In this document: piece by piece, positions 10,846-23,060 of the stretch
Layout: every line of letters begins with the position of its first letter
Position numbering within the stretch: position 1 is the stretch's first letter
Assembly (NCBI GenBank): GCA_023014335.1
Contig: JAECYW010000032.1
Location: 372,001-436,000, forward strand
Source: Galerina marginata
Taxonomy: Eukaryota; Basidiomycota; Agaricomycetes; Agaricales; Galerinaceae
Length of the DNA: 64,000 nucleotides
Reading direction: 5' to 3'
Notes under the pieces: generated by a model
What the model was told of the DNA's origin: nothing
Database searches by the model: none
Seen by the model: the letters and a program-made list of their open reading frames with translations, nothing else
Program-made: the position numbers and the translations under genes

Positions 10846-12874
10846 TTGTCTTCGTCGTCTCCCAAGAGCCGTCCTTTGCTGAATAGTCCTGCATGGAGGG
10901 TAAAGCACCACCTTCTTCCCGGACGAGAACGCGCATGGCTGTCATACGATAGGGCAAAAACCTTAGGTCTCGCATATAGTCAGTCTTTCCATTTCCCCTC
11001 TTTCACGCGCTATATAACTTCTACAACTTGATTCACCAGACATTACCAAGAACGATCTCGCGACGCTTTCCCAGAACTTCTGGGACTTGCATACTGATCC
11101 TATCACTTGCCTGGACGGTGCAGCTACGACGCTCCTTACGATTCAGTATAACCTGTCGGCTGGAACGATCGTCCAATTTTCAGAGGGCCGGGATGACTTG
11201 GACCCCCTTATCGACGACCTTCTTAAATTCAGGAAGATGTAAGTTTTTATGAGTTGTTTATATCGCTACAATTACTCATGTTTTTGGTCAGCGGGCAGTT
11301 TATGCTGACTGAGGTTGGCCACGGTCTAGATGTTGCTAGTATGGAGACAACTGCAACCCAACTTCCAAGTGGAGAATTTATTCTCAACACCCCCACGGCG
11401 TCGGCAGCGAAGTGAGTTAAAGGGATTTAGTACACGGAACCACGATATTTACTGACATATATCCCTGCAGATATATGCCACCAACCATTCCCGCCGGTAC
11501 GCCCACAATCGCTGTCGTGTTTGCGCGTCTCCTCGTCAAAGGAGAGGATTACGGCCTGCGTCCATTTGTCGTTCCTCTCAACGACGGAAAACAAATGTGT
11601 AAAGGAGTAAAGGCCAGGTTTGTAAATCTATCCTGCAAGAGACAAAACGGTGTTGACTCAGTAATCTAGACTTCTTCCGTATCGAGAAATGTCAAATCCT
11701 GTCAACCATGCAATTACCAGCTTCCATAACGTTCGACTTCCAGCGAACGCCCTTCTAGGACCCTTTGAGAAGGCTGACCAGCCTCACCTTGCGTTTTTAC
11801 AGTCAATCTGGCGTGTTGGAGTTGGCTCCATTGCTCTTGCAAGCATTGGCGTCCCGGCGTTCAAGATTTACAGCATGATCGGCGCATCATACAGCTTGCG
11901 CCGTTCCGTCGGGGACGGCAAAAAGCGTGTACCACTCCTTCACTTCCGTACTCAGCAAATCCCAGTGCTTACCGCAATAGCCCAAGCGTACGTTTCGGAA
12001 GCGTTCCAGAAGTGGGCGGCAAAAAGCTTCTCCGACGTCGACCAGGACCTACGCGTCCGGCATGGCATTGCGGTTTGCTTCAAAGCTTTCGCCGTCCAGC
12101 AGGGGCAATCCATTGGCCATGGTATCTCTGAACGTTGTGGAGCGCAAGGAATACAGGTGTATAATATGATGACCAATATGCATGTCAGTTCATCCCGATT
12201 TTTTCATCACCATGAAATTAACGCATATTGAATAGGCTGAAGGGCGTGGAATCGCTATCGCTGAAGGAGACGTCCTTGTCCTTTCTATCCGTAAGTTGAT
12301 TCCTCTCAGTTTGACGTGTAAGGTATTAATTATATTCTTCTGACTAGGTCTCGCAACCGAACTGCTTCAGGAGCGTTACGAGCTACCAGAAAGCGCCAAC
12401 CCATCCAGTCTTCTAGCGCGTCACGAATCTGGCCTGCTAGAAAAATACAGGGATATCCTCAATCGCGCTCCTCACCATCGAAGTCCGGAAGTTAACAACT
12501 TCATCCTCCCACACTGCCAGCGTATTGCTGAAGCTATTGGCCATCGCATGGCGTACGATGCCGCAGTTGCCGCCGGAGTGTCCCCCGACCTCATCGACCT
12601 GTTTGTCGCCAGCGTCATTCAGTATGACCCCGCTTGGTACTCTGAAAATGCGGGTTTGTCCATAAAGACTCAGGAAGAAATGCAGGCGAAGGCTTTGGAT
12701 GCCGTTCTTCCGCAGGTCGAGCAGTTGATCGCTGCCTGGGGCGTCGATGCATATGTGACTGCCCCCATCGTGTCGGATAAGGCCTGGAATTCCTTTGTAG
12801 ATAGCCTTGAGCTATTCGAAGGCGATGGAGTTGTCGCGCTGCCACACGAATCATTACTGCGAGCTCATCTGTAA
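10846..12874 (+). CDS. acyl-CoA oxidase / acyl-CoA dehydrogenase-like, probably peroxisomal
   Basis: Exons: up to 10978, then 11040-11238, 11292-11411, 11471-11617, 11670-12183, 12236-12290 and 12348-12874, all in phase. Family features are LSYDRAKTLGLAY, LHTDPITCLDGAATTLLTIQ (the N-terminal helical domain), FMLTEVGHGLDVASMET, which matches the flavin-binding T-E-x-x-H-G segment, FVVPLNDGK, FHNVRLPANALLG and the C-terminal helical bundle. This fits flavin-dependent acyl-CoA oxidases that start peroxisomal beta-oxidation by forming trans-2-enoyl-CoA and H2O2. The last three residues, AHL, fit the PTS1 consensus (S/A/C)(K/R/H)(L/M). The 5' end is incomplete: the first recognised exon has no in-frame ATG, so a short upstream exon is needed. 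It sits between a thioesterase-like gene and a P450, all on one strand. A role in a dedicated pathway rather than general fat breakdown is inference. Confidence 0.9.
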
Positions 12875-14490
12875 TTCCAGTTCTCTGTATCATCATCATC
12901 TTGTATGTTTACTAGTTCAGGCTGATTAGATGGGATTTACCAGGGATATATACACGTAGAAGTTGTCGTTTATTTATTATTTTTCTCGAGAAGAATAGAT
13001 TCGTTCATTCATTCAATTCTTAAGCTAAGACCCCGCACTGAAAGTTTTTGTAGTCGGTTTTGTTGTCTTGCAAAATGCAGCTCAAAACTCGTGAATCTTC
13101 TACGTGCACACGCTTGCTTGAAATCCTAGATAAAACGCATACTCCATTACCATGATAGCCATTGACAACCCGGACGCGAAATTTGACCTAACAGCCAATA
13201 TGCTCGCATTCCCCTCAACACCGACGTTCTTGCCTGTCCCGCATTGAAGAGGCGCGTTCTCACGGCATCACCGGAAAGGTTATGCAGGGTCAGGCTTTGA
13301 ATTTCTCCGCTGCAAACCCATCCAATTGGGCGACTTCCCGTGGGTCCTAAATCCTAGAACCTACTTTCTAAGCTGTTCCTAGCGGAGCTCGGATTTATTT
13401 GGGTGTAACATTCTAAACCGTGGACACTTTTAGGATCTAAGGATTTATTTGATTTCAGTCCTACCCTCCTCGACAAATCTCGTCCTTCACGGTTAATATC
13501 CCTTAGATAATTGTACAAATCCTTGTAAAGTCCAATCTGTTTACTAGAATACCCTCGAGACAGACCTGCATTGACAAATGAAGGATACTCACTGCCGGCA
13601 GAGCACAAGAAAATAAATATTTTACCCCCGTACTGACAACCAGGGGGGGGGGCTACTCCTTTTTGTTCACTCAAATGGCTTATAAGCACTTTCTTATTAG
13701 TTTAAAGTAGCATGGGGGATACAAGAGGGACACTCAGGAAGAGGGAGAAGGCGAATAGGGGACGGAACTCACGGCAATGCTGACCAATAATGATGGGAAT
13801 CCCTAAAACGGGTCTGAGAGCGTCTACAACTAGGATTTGAGGTTAGAGGGGGGGTGCGGAGGCCTCGTTCAAACCAAAGTTTGAAAACAACGCCGCCACC
13901 ATCAGCGGAGCGTAGATCGGAAGATCTGTCACTCGGCTTCCCGGCATCTGTCTGAATATGATGTTTAGAAAATAATCTGCGTTTCTAAAGGCGGCGGGAA
14001 GTCACCCATTGATCCATCCAAAACGGCATCGCGTTGGCATCACGCAACGAGGATTCAGTCTGATTCAGTTCGGAGAAATGAGGCTTTGATGTTTGTGGGA
14101 AAGCATCGCCTTTTTCGCTGCGGCCATTCGACTTTCCGTGTTCGGCGTGAACCTGAAAATGAACGCAGGAACCCGTATTAGTCACTATGGGCACCGAGTA
14201 AATACGGAACAATTGTTTGCATTCGTAAACTCGCCGTAAGATCGTGATCGTAATCTCGATTTCACCCTAAATCTCAAGATGAAAGAAGTACGTCGCTCAG
14301 TAGCGTTCCTCAATGTTCGGATAGCCGATATCGCCCATTTGTTGGATGAATGGAGATATAGGCTTGCGGCGATGAAACTTTCTCATCCAAAACGGCAACA
14401 GCTGGTCGACACGGGCTCCAAATATTAGGCTTATCACCTGAACCTGCCCTTGATACATTATCGACGCCCTACCTACTGCTCGTCGCAGAC
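12875..14490. other. intergenic; acyl-CoA oxidase 3' flank and P450 promoter
   Basis: An AT-rich stretch after 12875 suits the oxidase 3' UTR. A minus-strand ORF at 13354-13689 (111 codons) has no recognisable motif. The sequence around 13645-13653 carries a run of nine G. I find no RNA gene or clear repeat; the last few hundred bases should hold the P450 promoter. Confidence 0.45.
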
Positions 14491-16644
14491 ATGCAGAATC
14501 CTCTCTCAGTCCTCTGGCCTCCCAACCTTGAATTACATGCTGGTGCGCCCTACCCATGGGTCGCTGCCGGAGTGGTGTGTAATAGAAACCCTCTACGTCG
14601 TTCGTCAGCCTGATTCTTCTATAGCTTTCCACAGTGTTTCTTCACAAGAAGGTCATACGGGGAGATGTCGCTATTGTTGTCGAGTCATCCATTTTCCTCG
14701 CTGTATTCGCTGCCTACACAACAACTCTGGGAATCGACGCATCCACGTCTCTCCGACTTTCGGCTTTGGCGGTCATATACCATATCTGCACCATCGTCCT
14801 AGCCACGGTTGCATACCGGCTTTCTCCCTTCCATCCTTTATGGAGCTTCCCTGGGCCGCTGATCAACAAGGCGACAAGCTTCGTGATAATGTACATCGTC
14901 TGGTCCGGCAAGCGTCACTTGTATATTGATGCACTTCACAAGAAATACGGGAAGTTTGTTCGTACAGGTATGTTCAGTGATACTCTAGTGGACGATTATA
15001 GCGCTGAACAGTTTCCTAGGTCCCAACACATTGACAATCGACTCTCATGAGGCCATCAGTCCGATTTACGCCTCCGCCGCAGCTCTCGATAAAAGCGACG
15101 CCTACAAAATTCCCGGAAAGGAGGAGGGAAGCGGACTCTTCTTCATTCAATCTAAGGAGGAACACAATGTACGGAGGAAACTTTGGGCTCCTGCCTTCAC
15201 TCCTCAGTCGTAAGTTAATCCTAATGATGCACGTTCTAAGATTTAACAGAGATACTTTTAGATTGGAACGTTACAAACCAGTCATCGAGAAGCGTACGTT
15301 CGAGCTCAAGACATGTATCAATTCTCGTCGTGACGCCAACGGCGTTGTTAATCTGGGAGAAGCCATTCAGCATTGGTCTTATGACGTGATGGTAAGTATT
15401 TTCATATGCGTAACGCGTGCTTTATTAATTGAACTTCAGGGTGACCTGACTTTCGGTGGTTCTCATGGCCTGGTAAGTGAAACTTGGTCCAACTTTATGT
15501 CCACCAACGTGACTCTTTCCGCAGGAATTGATGCAAGATGGTGACCCCGAAGAGCTAGTTGAGAGTGGACAGGAGGCCACCGTCCTTTTCGAGTCGTAAG
15601 CTAGTACCGTCCTTAGTTATTCGTGATCAACTAACTTTTTCCATTGTAGCCTCGGAGAAGTTCCTTCGTTATTCGACATACTCACCTACTTCCCCGTCCT
15701 TGGAAAAATCAGAAAATTGGAGAAGGCCGCTGAGAAGCTGCTTATTCTTCGTGAAAAGGATAGTAGCGCAAGCTCGAATGACTTGGTTTCTCATCTGGTT
15801 TGTCTCGAGCATCCCTTGTTCTATTTTAGTTCTAACTCGTCAAAATTTGCAGCTGGGCCATCACTCCTCCATACCGAAGCCGAGTTTCGTCGACCGCCGA
15901 GTGGACGCTCTTTTCGCCATTCAAGCCGGTCAGTAATAATTACAATCTATTATCATAAGTTATATTGAATGACCGCCTAACAGGATCGGATACTACCTCC
16001 GGGGTTCTCATCTACATGTTCTACTTGCTCATATCCAACAAGCACGCATATCAACGCCTCAGAGAAGAGCTCGACGCCAACTTTTCTGACCCGGACGAAC
16101 ACATCTCTAACGCCACTTTGGCCGCTCTTCCTTACCTCAACGCCGTCGTCTACGAATCTCTTCGTCTTGGGACTCCCCTTCCTGGGCTACCTCGTGTAAC
16201 GCCAAAGGGCGGGATGATGATCGAGGGCACATATATTCCTGAAGGAATGGTTGTCGGCGTGAATCCTTACGTTCAAGAGACCTCGGAAGAGAACTTCTAC
16301 CCGGATCCGATGGCATACAAGCCCGAACGTTGGCTTCCTGAGGGACTTGGCCCTGGTACGATCACGCGGAAGACAGCAATCATGTCCTTCTCCTATGGTA
16401 CGTTTTGGATTTCTTCATTTCGCAATATTTCGTCGCTTATAATCGCTTCCCAGGTGCATTTGGGTGTCTCGGGAGGGCTCTTGCCATCCAAGAGCTTCAG
16501 ATCGTCGCGGCTAGGATGATCCTAGCATACGACCTGTCTTTCGCGCCGACATTCGACTCAAACAAGTTCATGGATGGGGTTGAGAATATGAGGGCGACGA
16601 TTTTCCGTTACCCCTTGACGGTTATAGCCACCCCGAGAAAGTAG
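14491..16644 (+). CDS. cytochrome P450 monooxygenase, membrane-anchored
   Basis: Ten exons: 14491-14578, 14635-14967, 15020-15209, 15262-15391, 15440-15472, 15525-15595, 15650-15797, 15853-15928, 15984-16397 and 16454-16644. They join in phase to 557 residues. The ATG at 14491 was chosen because its donor (GTAATA at 14579) restores the frame that otherwise lacks a start. Two or three N-terminal hydrophobic helices precede RLSPFHPLWSFPGP, the proline-rich hinge. Then come an intact I-helix AGSDTTS (about 356-362), ESLR (ExxR), KPERW, and the haem loop FSYGAFGCLGRALA with the thiolate Cys at about 499. The long multi-helix N-terminus followed by RFPGP is common in basidiomycete P450s. It probably oxidises a hydrophobic substrate at the ER membrane. 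Following acyl-CoA oxidase on the same strand, it could hydroxylate a lipid product, but that is inference. Confidence 0.95.
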
Positions 16645-17130
16645 AGGAAGGAGACAGTGTTGACGTACCATTTTTGAATATTTTAGATTTCTCAGATGCT
16701 TCTCCGTATGCCTCTTATTATTAGGGAATAACAAATACATCCATTCCAACTCTCGTGCATACTTACTTGAGTTTAATGTTGCAATTCTCGGAAAATCATG
16801 CCAATGTTTGCCTTTAACCCAACTTGCTCGCATTCCACCTTGCGATTCTGGGTACGTACATTCTCGAGTTGAAGGACCACTGACCTTCATACATAGGTCC
16901 GAATTGAATATGTGTACTCTACACACCTAAAGGACTCATGAACGACCGAGACGCGGCAGTCTGTCCAGAACTACAATGACAAAGAAGGACTTGCTTGACG
17001 AATATAAACACGAGGCGTCTGGTGTAAGTCTTTAATATAAAACGCTGCAGCTATAGGCATTAAGGGCAGACGGGAAATTTAATATAAAACTCTGCAGCTA
17101 TAGGCATTTAGAGAAGGGGAATCGTAAACG
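16645..17130. other. P450 3' flank with a short direct repeat
   Basis: After the P450 stop there is AT-rich sequence. A 31-base direct repeat (TTTAATATAAAAC(G/T)CTGCAGC... through GGCATT) lies at 17031-17061 and 17078-17108, differing at one base in the compared part. No gene is seen. The large repeat copy A starts just after. Confidence 0.6.
17031..17108. repeat. 31-bp direct repeat, two copies
   Basis: The two copies begin TTTAATATAAAAC and end CTGCAGCTATAGGCATT, separated by 16 bases. They mark the left edge of the repeat island and might be a replication-slippage product. Confidence 0.75.
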
Positions 17131-20100
17131 TAGTAGCGGCTAGCGTTTGGCAGTACGAATACCAACGGAATATACAGTTATATACTTAAAGGTCAAGACC
17201 AGCCTTTGAGCGATGGCAGAACAAAACAATGTGCAGAAAATGGATCGTAAAAAGTCAGTGAATTGAAGTGATAAAGAAGTGAGAAACGTTTCTCGGATAG
17301 ATAACCAGGACGACAGAACGCAATTTTTCAAAAGTCTCAGCAATCATACCTGCAACCCGGGCACGAAGGTCCGTGGTGAACAGGATGACGGCGTGCAGTG
17401 GTCATAACGTTCTGTCGTGCGATAATATCTAGCCAATAGCTCTGCAGATCGCAAACGAGTTTCGCAACTTTCACGACGAGAATTTGAATTGCACGGCGAA
17501 ATAGGGAAGAGAGGTGAAAAAAAAACATACGCAGTTCGTCAGAAAATTGGATCGAGAGATACACATGCAAATGGGGTTTTCTGGTTGGAAGCAAGGGATA
17601 CGAAGAGCGGATTGGAGTGGGCAAGAGGGGAGTTGAATATTGAGTACCTACTGAGGACAGATTCGTTTTCAATCAACTTTATTGGCGGCGATGACCATTG
17701 ATAATGCTAAAATACGAAGTGAGTTCAGCGAGTAGATAGTATAGCTCGATTGGCGAACTTTTGAAGAGCGACTTACCATGGAAAGCTTGAAATTCGAGTT
17801 CAGCGAGAGGATGCATCCACACTCGCCAAACTCGGAGAGAACAGTGGCTGGAGAGGCAACCAATAGACTCGACGGCTAGGTGGCCTGTGAGGTAGAAATA
17901 TTCAATATCCCAGCGCTACTTTCCAAATGATTGTAGGCTTTTCTCGTAGGTGCAAAATCAACGCGGGGCACTGGTTGACTGACTAAGCTCACGAGTTTCG
18001 CCTCCAAATCGGAGCCAAGGTTCCCTAGGTGATCTCGCAATAAACTGTCAATAGACCAGACGGCGCAGGAGAAACAAATATAACATCGATGGATCGTACT
18101 CACCTCGACCTAAGGAGCTGCGAACATGCCCGTGAATATGCGCCTAGCTTGATTCAGAAGATCTCTCAAGCCAATGACAATTATTCTATTAGTTCTGGTA
18201 CGGCGAACGAAGCACGACAAGGAAGAACTTGGATTTGGTACAATCGGGATGAAAACACGACGGTCGGCTACTCAGTCGTCTGGATTTAAATCCCACAATC
18301 GCTAAGGACACAACAACCCAGTGCGAAGAGTATGATTTTCAGAAAATTGTCGTTGCCACCGTCGTGTGAGCCGAATGAACATCAAGCCCAATGAAGGAAT
18401 GTTGGGGACGAGAGGGGCTTAGGTTATAGGAGAAAGTGAACGGCAAGGCCGAAAGGAGTCGAAGATGAGGATCCAAAAGTGACAAGGTATCGCAATTCGT
18501 GAGCCAGCGGGGGTGTCAATGGAGTGGATTGATTGACCATCTCAAACGATGATTTGTCGAGAAGTACTGATTGGTGAATCTGGTATGAGGAATACATCGA
18601 AGATAGCGGAACCAGAGGGAGTAAGCTGAGACCATGCTGCAATCGTGCTCAAAAAGAACATCGCCAAGAGTCTAAGCACCAACTAAGGGGTCCAAGATAT
18701 AGAGCAATGAGTGCTAGGGCCTAGCTGATTCGATCGCATACATACAGACGACGCCAGAAGATAGAGAAAAAGCTGTCTCAAGCATCCTGTAAGTAAGAAT
18801 TCTTCAACGAGGCTGAAGATCTGAATCTTGAGTAAAGGATAGAACTTGACGCATGAAGAGGGAGATATACGAGGTGAGAGTGAGTGTGGACCTCCGTAAG
18901 GATGAGGGGGGTGGGAAGGAGAGTCGAGACATTATTTACGAGCAGATGGAGCGGAGTACGATAACCATCACTGCCAGATTAGATTGCGGCAATTGATGTG
19001 CCGGTGCTGTCAGTGGCTGTGCTCGCCAACCCTTTCGATTTTCCAAACTGCACTACACAACTCTTTATTACATCGCAATCCAACATGTCCTCGCTGCCCA
19101 TTTTCCGCTTGAGATCCTGGCTCAGACGTGCAAATTTTCGTGTTTACCTTCCTCTTTAACCCGCGCCAACGGAACTGGTGGCGATTTAGATACGACGAAC
19201 GCGTGTGAATGCTTTATGCACATCCGTCATGGTTGGCTGTAGTCACCTAGTTGTCGTGCTGGCTCCTACAATCACCCTCGAAAGAGAGGAAGAAGAAGAG
19301 GACGGGAGAAAGAACGAGGATAAGGAGGCTCTAGCTCCGCTGGGAGTCGAGGGCCAGTTTGATCAGCGACGAAAACGACAATTGGTTGGTGATTCTCTCT
19401 CTTGCTTTATCGGTGCTCATTTCGTTCTTCAGTTCTGACCTTCTCCGTATCAGACAGCCTGATTTCCAGGAAGGCATGGGCTCCAACAAAGGCCTCCATT
19501 TCCGCTGCGCAGGCAGTGCCTAGCGCGTCGAAAACGAGACGACGAGCGCGACGGCTGTCTCTCCCTGACACCAGGCGCTGCGCTTCTAATGGCAGTAATG
19601 CTCCTCGTGCTCAGCCTGTGTGCGGGTGCGAGCAGGATGTGGAGGTGCAGATTTTTTTTTTGGTTTTTTCTTTGCTCCTACCTCATCATGACTCAAACTC
19701 TGAATGCCCCCTCACCTCGTACTCGGTCAAGCATCAGTTTTTGCACAGACTTCCGATGACATTTCCGCTCTGTTTTTCCTCAGGTGCGATGAGTGCTGTG
19801 CGTCAACCTGACCCACTTCATATCGGTTTTAAGCTCAATTTCAAGCTCGTGTCTTTCCATCTCACATCTCTCGCAAAATCCGCCCCCGCCCACCTAGCCG
19901 TCGTGCCTGCAACCTGCAGCGTGTACGCCTCGTCTGCCTTCCAAACTCCATCCCCCTTTCCTTTTCCCAACGGCGTCGGTGGCCCGAGGTCCTTGCTTTC
20001 CCGGGGTCTGCGCTGCTGCTGCTGCTACTTCTAGCGCTCTTTGTGCGAAGCCCGAGTGGAGCTGAAGCTGAAACTGCAGTTTTTTTTGCGCTTCACCTCC

Positions 20101-20950
20101 ATGCCTCCGTCCTTCCTGCCACCCCGAGTTCCGAGGTGGTCCTTGGGCTCGTGCTCAAGCTCGTGTCGGGTCAGGTTAGGATGCAACCTGCACCGGGTAT
20201 GTGGATAGTTGGACTATTTTTTCGGGTGGAGCTCTCGTGATAACTTCCGTTTTTTTTTTTTTTCTGGTTCGATGAACTCACGGGCAGCGCAATCGATTGC
20301 CTCTGTCTCCTTGATTTCAAACTTAAGCTCCAGCCCAACGCCGCGCTGGAGCCTCAAGCCTGTCACCACCCGCCTGCGTACTCCTCTTGATGTCCTCGTC
20401 GATGAAGTGGTCAAATACCTGGAGAGCTTTGAAAGACAATTAATCATTCTGTATGTTACTTTTTATACCCGCATTCCTAGCGGTCAACTTGATTATCGGT
20501 ATCCTTAACAGCATTCAGTGAGGTTTCATCCTTACGCCTTCCCTTCCCTTTCCTCTCTCCTCATGTCTACGACGTTCATATCCACCGCCACTACGTCCAT
20601 GTACACGTACCGAATACCTTCTGCTCGACCGCGCCGTCAGCCAGGGCAAGAGCTAGCACCTTGCGCGCAAAGTATAATCACCTACGAATGCTGCTACCAA
20701 AGCCAGTACCGATTACCCTACACTTCCGTCGTTGACGCTTCCCAGCTGGCGGTTTTCCAGCTGTCAGCCCGGGCCGAGCCCTGCCTGCGAGTCTGGGTTA
20801 TGGCTGGGTCGCCGGGTGCTGGATGAAATAAAAGTAGATGGAGGTTCACCTTCATATTTCTGCTCTTGGCTCCTTCTTATCGTGTTCATATTCACGCTCT
20901 CGTATGGATTCATTTTCACTCGCCTGGTGTACTTTACGGTCTTCGAACTT
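17130..20950. repeat. long dispersed repeat, copy A
   Basis: This stretch aligns in order with 26.8-34.7 kb. Anchors: GGATAGATAAC (about 17298 and 26897); ACGTTCTGTCGTGC (17407 region and 27004 region); AAAATTGGATCGAGAGA (about 17542 and 27111); CGGGATGAAAACACGACGG (about 18246) against CGGGACGAGAACACGACGG (about 28009); GTCGAGAAGTACTGATT (about 18557) against GTCGAAAAGTACTGATT (about 28331); GAGTACGATAACCATCA (about 18954 and 29486); and TCCTCGCTGCCCA (about 19087 and 29612). ORFs in both copies share the frame around KASISAAQAVPSASKTRRRA / RASIPAVQAGPSTWKTNRRA, so part may once have been coding. No reverse transcriptase, transposase or long terminal repeat was recognised. It may be a diverged segmental duplication, an unknown element, or a decayed gene. 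Confidence 0.7.
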
Positions 20951-23060
20951 GTACTTGCCTAGGTTCTCACTAAATGACAGCGTTGCATTGCATCCCCAGT
21001 AGCGCTCGATTGGAAGCAGTCAAAACCTTACAACGTCACTATCTGTTCGATAAGTACCTCCTCAATCTATACAAAAATATTCGGAGAATGTTATGCATTG
21101 TGACGCTGATATTGACCGAAAATTGGTTCATCTTTAACCAACTCCGAAAGAATAATATCACCTCAAAGTCGCTTGTACCGAGGTGGCCAGTTGGGGGTTT
21201 GACTCCTGTTACACCCAATTATACCCCTCATCTATCCATCCATTCATCTGTCCGTCTATCTATGTATTCGTTTACCCATCCATCCATTTTTTCACCCGTG
21301 AAAAGCGGTTTGAAGTACATAGCACATCACCGTGGACTTACACTGAATTTCCGAGTCGCCGACCACTAAATTTTCAGGGATGCCGGACTATTAACACCAT
21401 TCTCGCAATCCAGCTTTGATAGGCGTAGGGCGTTAAGTAAACCCGACCCTACTGTTCCTGGACAATATGTCATAATATTTTTGTCGATAAAAGTTCATAA
21501 AACCGAATATTTTTAGGTTTTCTGTGTCACAATCCGACGTCCTCGCAGTCGGACCTGGTGGGGGGCCAAGCAGGCATAAGTACGCTGGCGGCCGAGCTGG
21601 CAAGGCTAGGAACGAAGAGCAAGGTCAGGTAGGCGTGCACGCAAATCCTGACGCCATGGCAGGTGCCAAACAAAATTAACAAGGTGATTCGGCCAGCGTG
21701 AGCGTGAGGGGAGGGCCTCCACACCTGCAGTGCCACTGATGCCATCTAATCTACTTAAGTATCTATTCTAATATCCTGTGAAGATCGGGTCAAAGATCAC
21801 GCCGGCGGTGAGGAAGTTCGCGAAGACTGACATTGGACGATGTGTGAACGCGCAGCTCCAATAAGTATTCGTCCGATTCCATCGTCTCTGGGGAAGTTGC
21901 GTCACAAAAAGAATCAAAGAAAAGTAAATTTGGACTGACCATGACATGGCAATTATGCGTGGGTGGGTGTCTTCTCAATCCCACGACAAAATTAATCCCT
22001 CCACCGCATGTGTCGCGCACTTGCCGGACGGCGGGTCTGCTCAACGGAGTCGGAGTCGGAGTCGACCCGCCTCCGAGCCGCGGTAAACCTCAGATACCAC
22101 TGCCAGTCGGGCTGGTTATCTGCCCTTCGGTTTAATTTACGTTTCAACAGCGGCGAAGTTGACCTGTTCTACATTGGCTCGCGGCCAATTTAGACGACTT
22201 AAATACTTACTTACTTACCATGCATGGGCATGGGTATTATTATACGGCAGAATTTCGAGGGAAAAAAATTGACTGGCAGCTTCAAGGCACCATTTCTCTC
22301 TAAACCCGACGTACTGTTTGAATCCTGCCAGTGGCGAGTAGCACTTCAGGTTTGCGACGATAAAGAAGATCGTGACTGTTACTAAACCCCCTTGAGTACT
22401 CTCTCTGCACTTCACACACGGACTGTGTGGGCTCTGAGAAATGCGACATGCGACATTTCTTCTTTGACACATCTTTTTTGGTTGAGGTGGATTTTCCGGG
22501 CATTCATGTAACCATATTAAATATTCCTCCGTCCCCAATTAGTTCTTGAGTTCAATCTTGAGGCCTTTGAGGTATTTCCATCTTAAAATAATTTATTCGA
22601 GGTACCACGGTGCTCTAGCCAGTTTGTCCCAGTTCATAGAAGCCGTTCCGTGTATCTGTGTATGCATTCCTACAATGGCGTCACAAATACGAATACTGTT
22701 CCCGTAAATCAACTTTACCTAGGCCTATATAGCATAGCATCAACTGGTTAACCTTTAACTTTTTTCCTTTGTTGCCTTGAAATTTCCGTGACATGAAGGG
22801 CAAATCGCTGGCCAATCAGTTGGATCACATGCTAGCTTTTCGTTTGTCGGCAGCTGCGTTTTTCATTTACCACTGGCTTCGACTTCCTCCGCTTTTTTCG
22901 CCTGTGAAAGCAGAAAAAGCCAATATTAGTCTTCTGATGCCCAATTATCTGCGCTCTACACTTAATCTGTCGGCGGCTCTTTGAGCAATGCGCCTTTTTC
23001 TTCTTTGACACGTCTTTTGAAGCCAATGCGGTTTGTCGAACTTTATCTGGCGGTCCAAAA
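20951..23060. other. gene-poor stretch between repeat copy A and the 95-bp array
   Basis: Contains simple-sequence tracts: TCCA/TCTA-rich sequence at about 21225-21290, GGAGTC repeated at about 22048-22065 and ACTT repeats at about 22202-22217. A block with TTTCTTCTTTGACACATCTTTT at about 22452 recurs as TTTCTTCTTTGACACGTCTTTT near 22996, and a sequence near 22540-22600 resembles one unit of the array that follows. No gene recognised. Confidence 0.5.

Noticed and set aside
15559..15968. extra ORFs inside the P450 region
   Set aside because: They are other-frame readings of P450 exons 6-8 and their introns.
19402..20034. 210-codon plus-strand ORF in repeat copy A as a gene
   Set aside because: Part of the repeat; the matching ORF in copy B diverges after about 60 residues into low-complexity sequence, so a functional protein is not supported.
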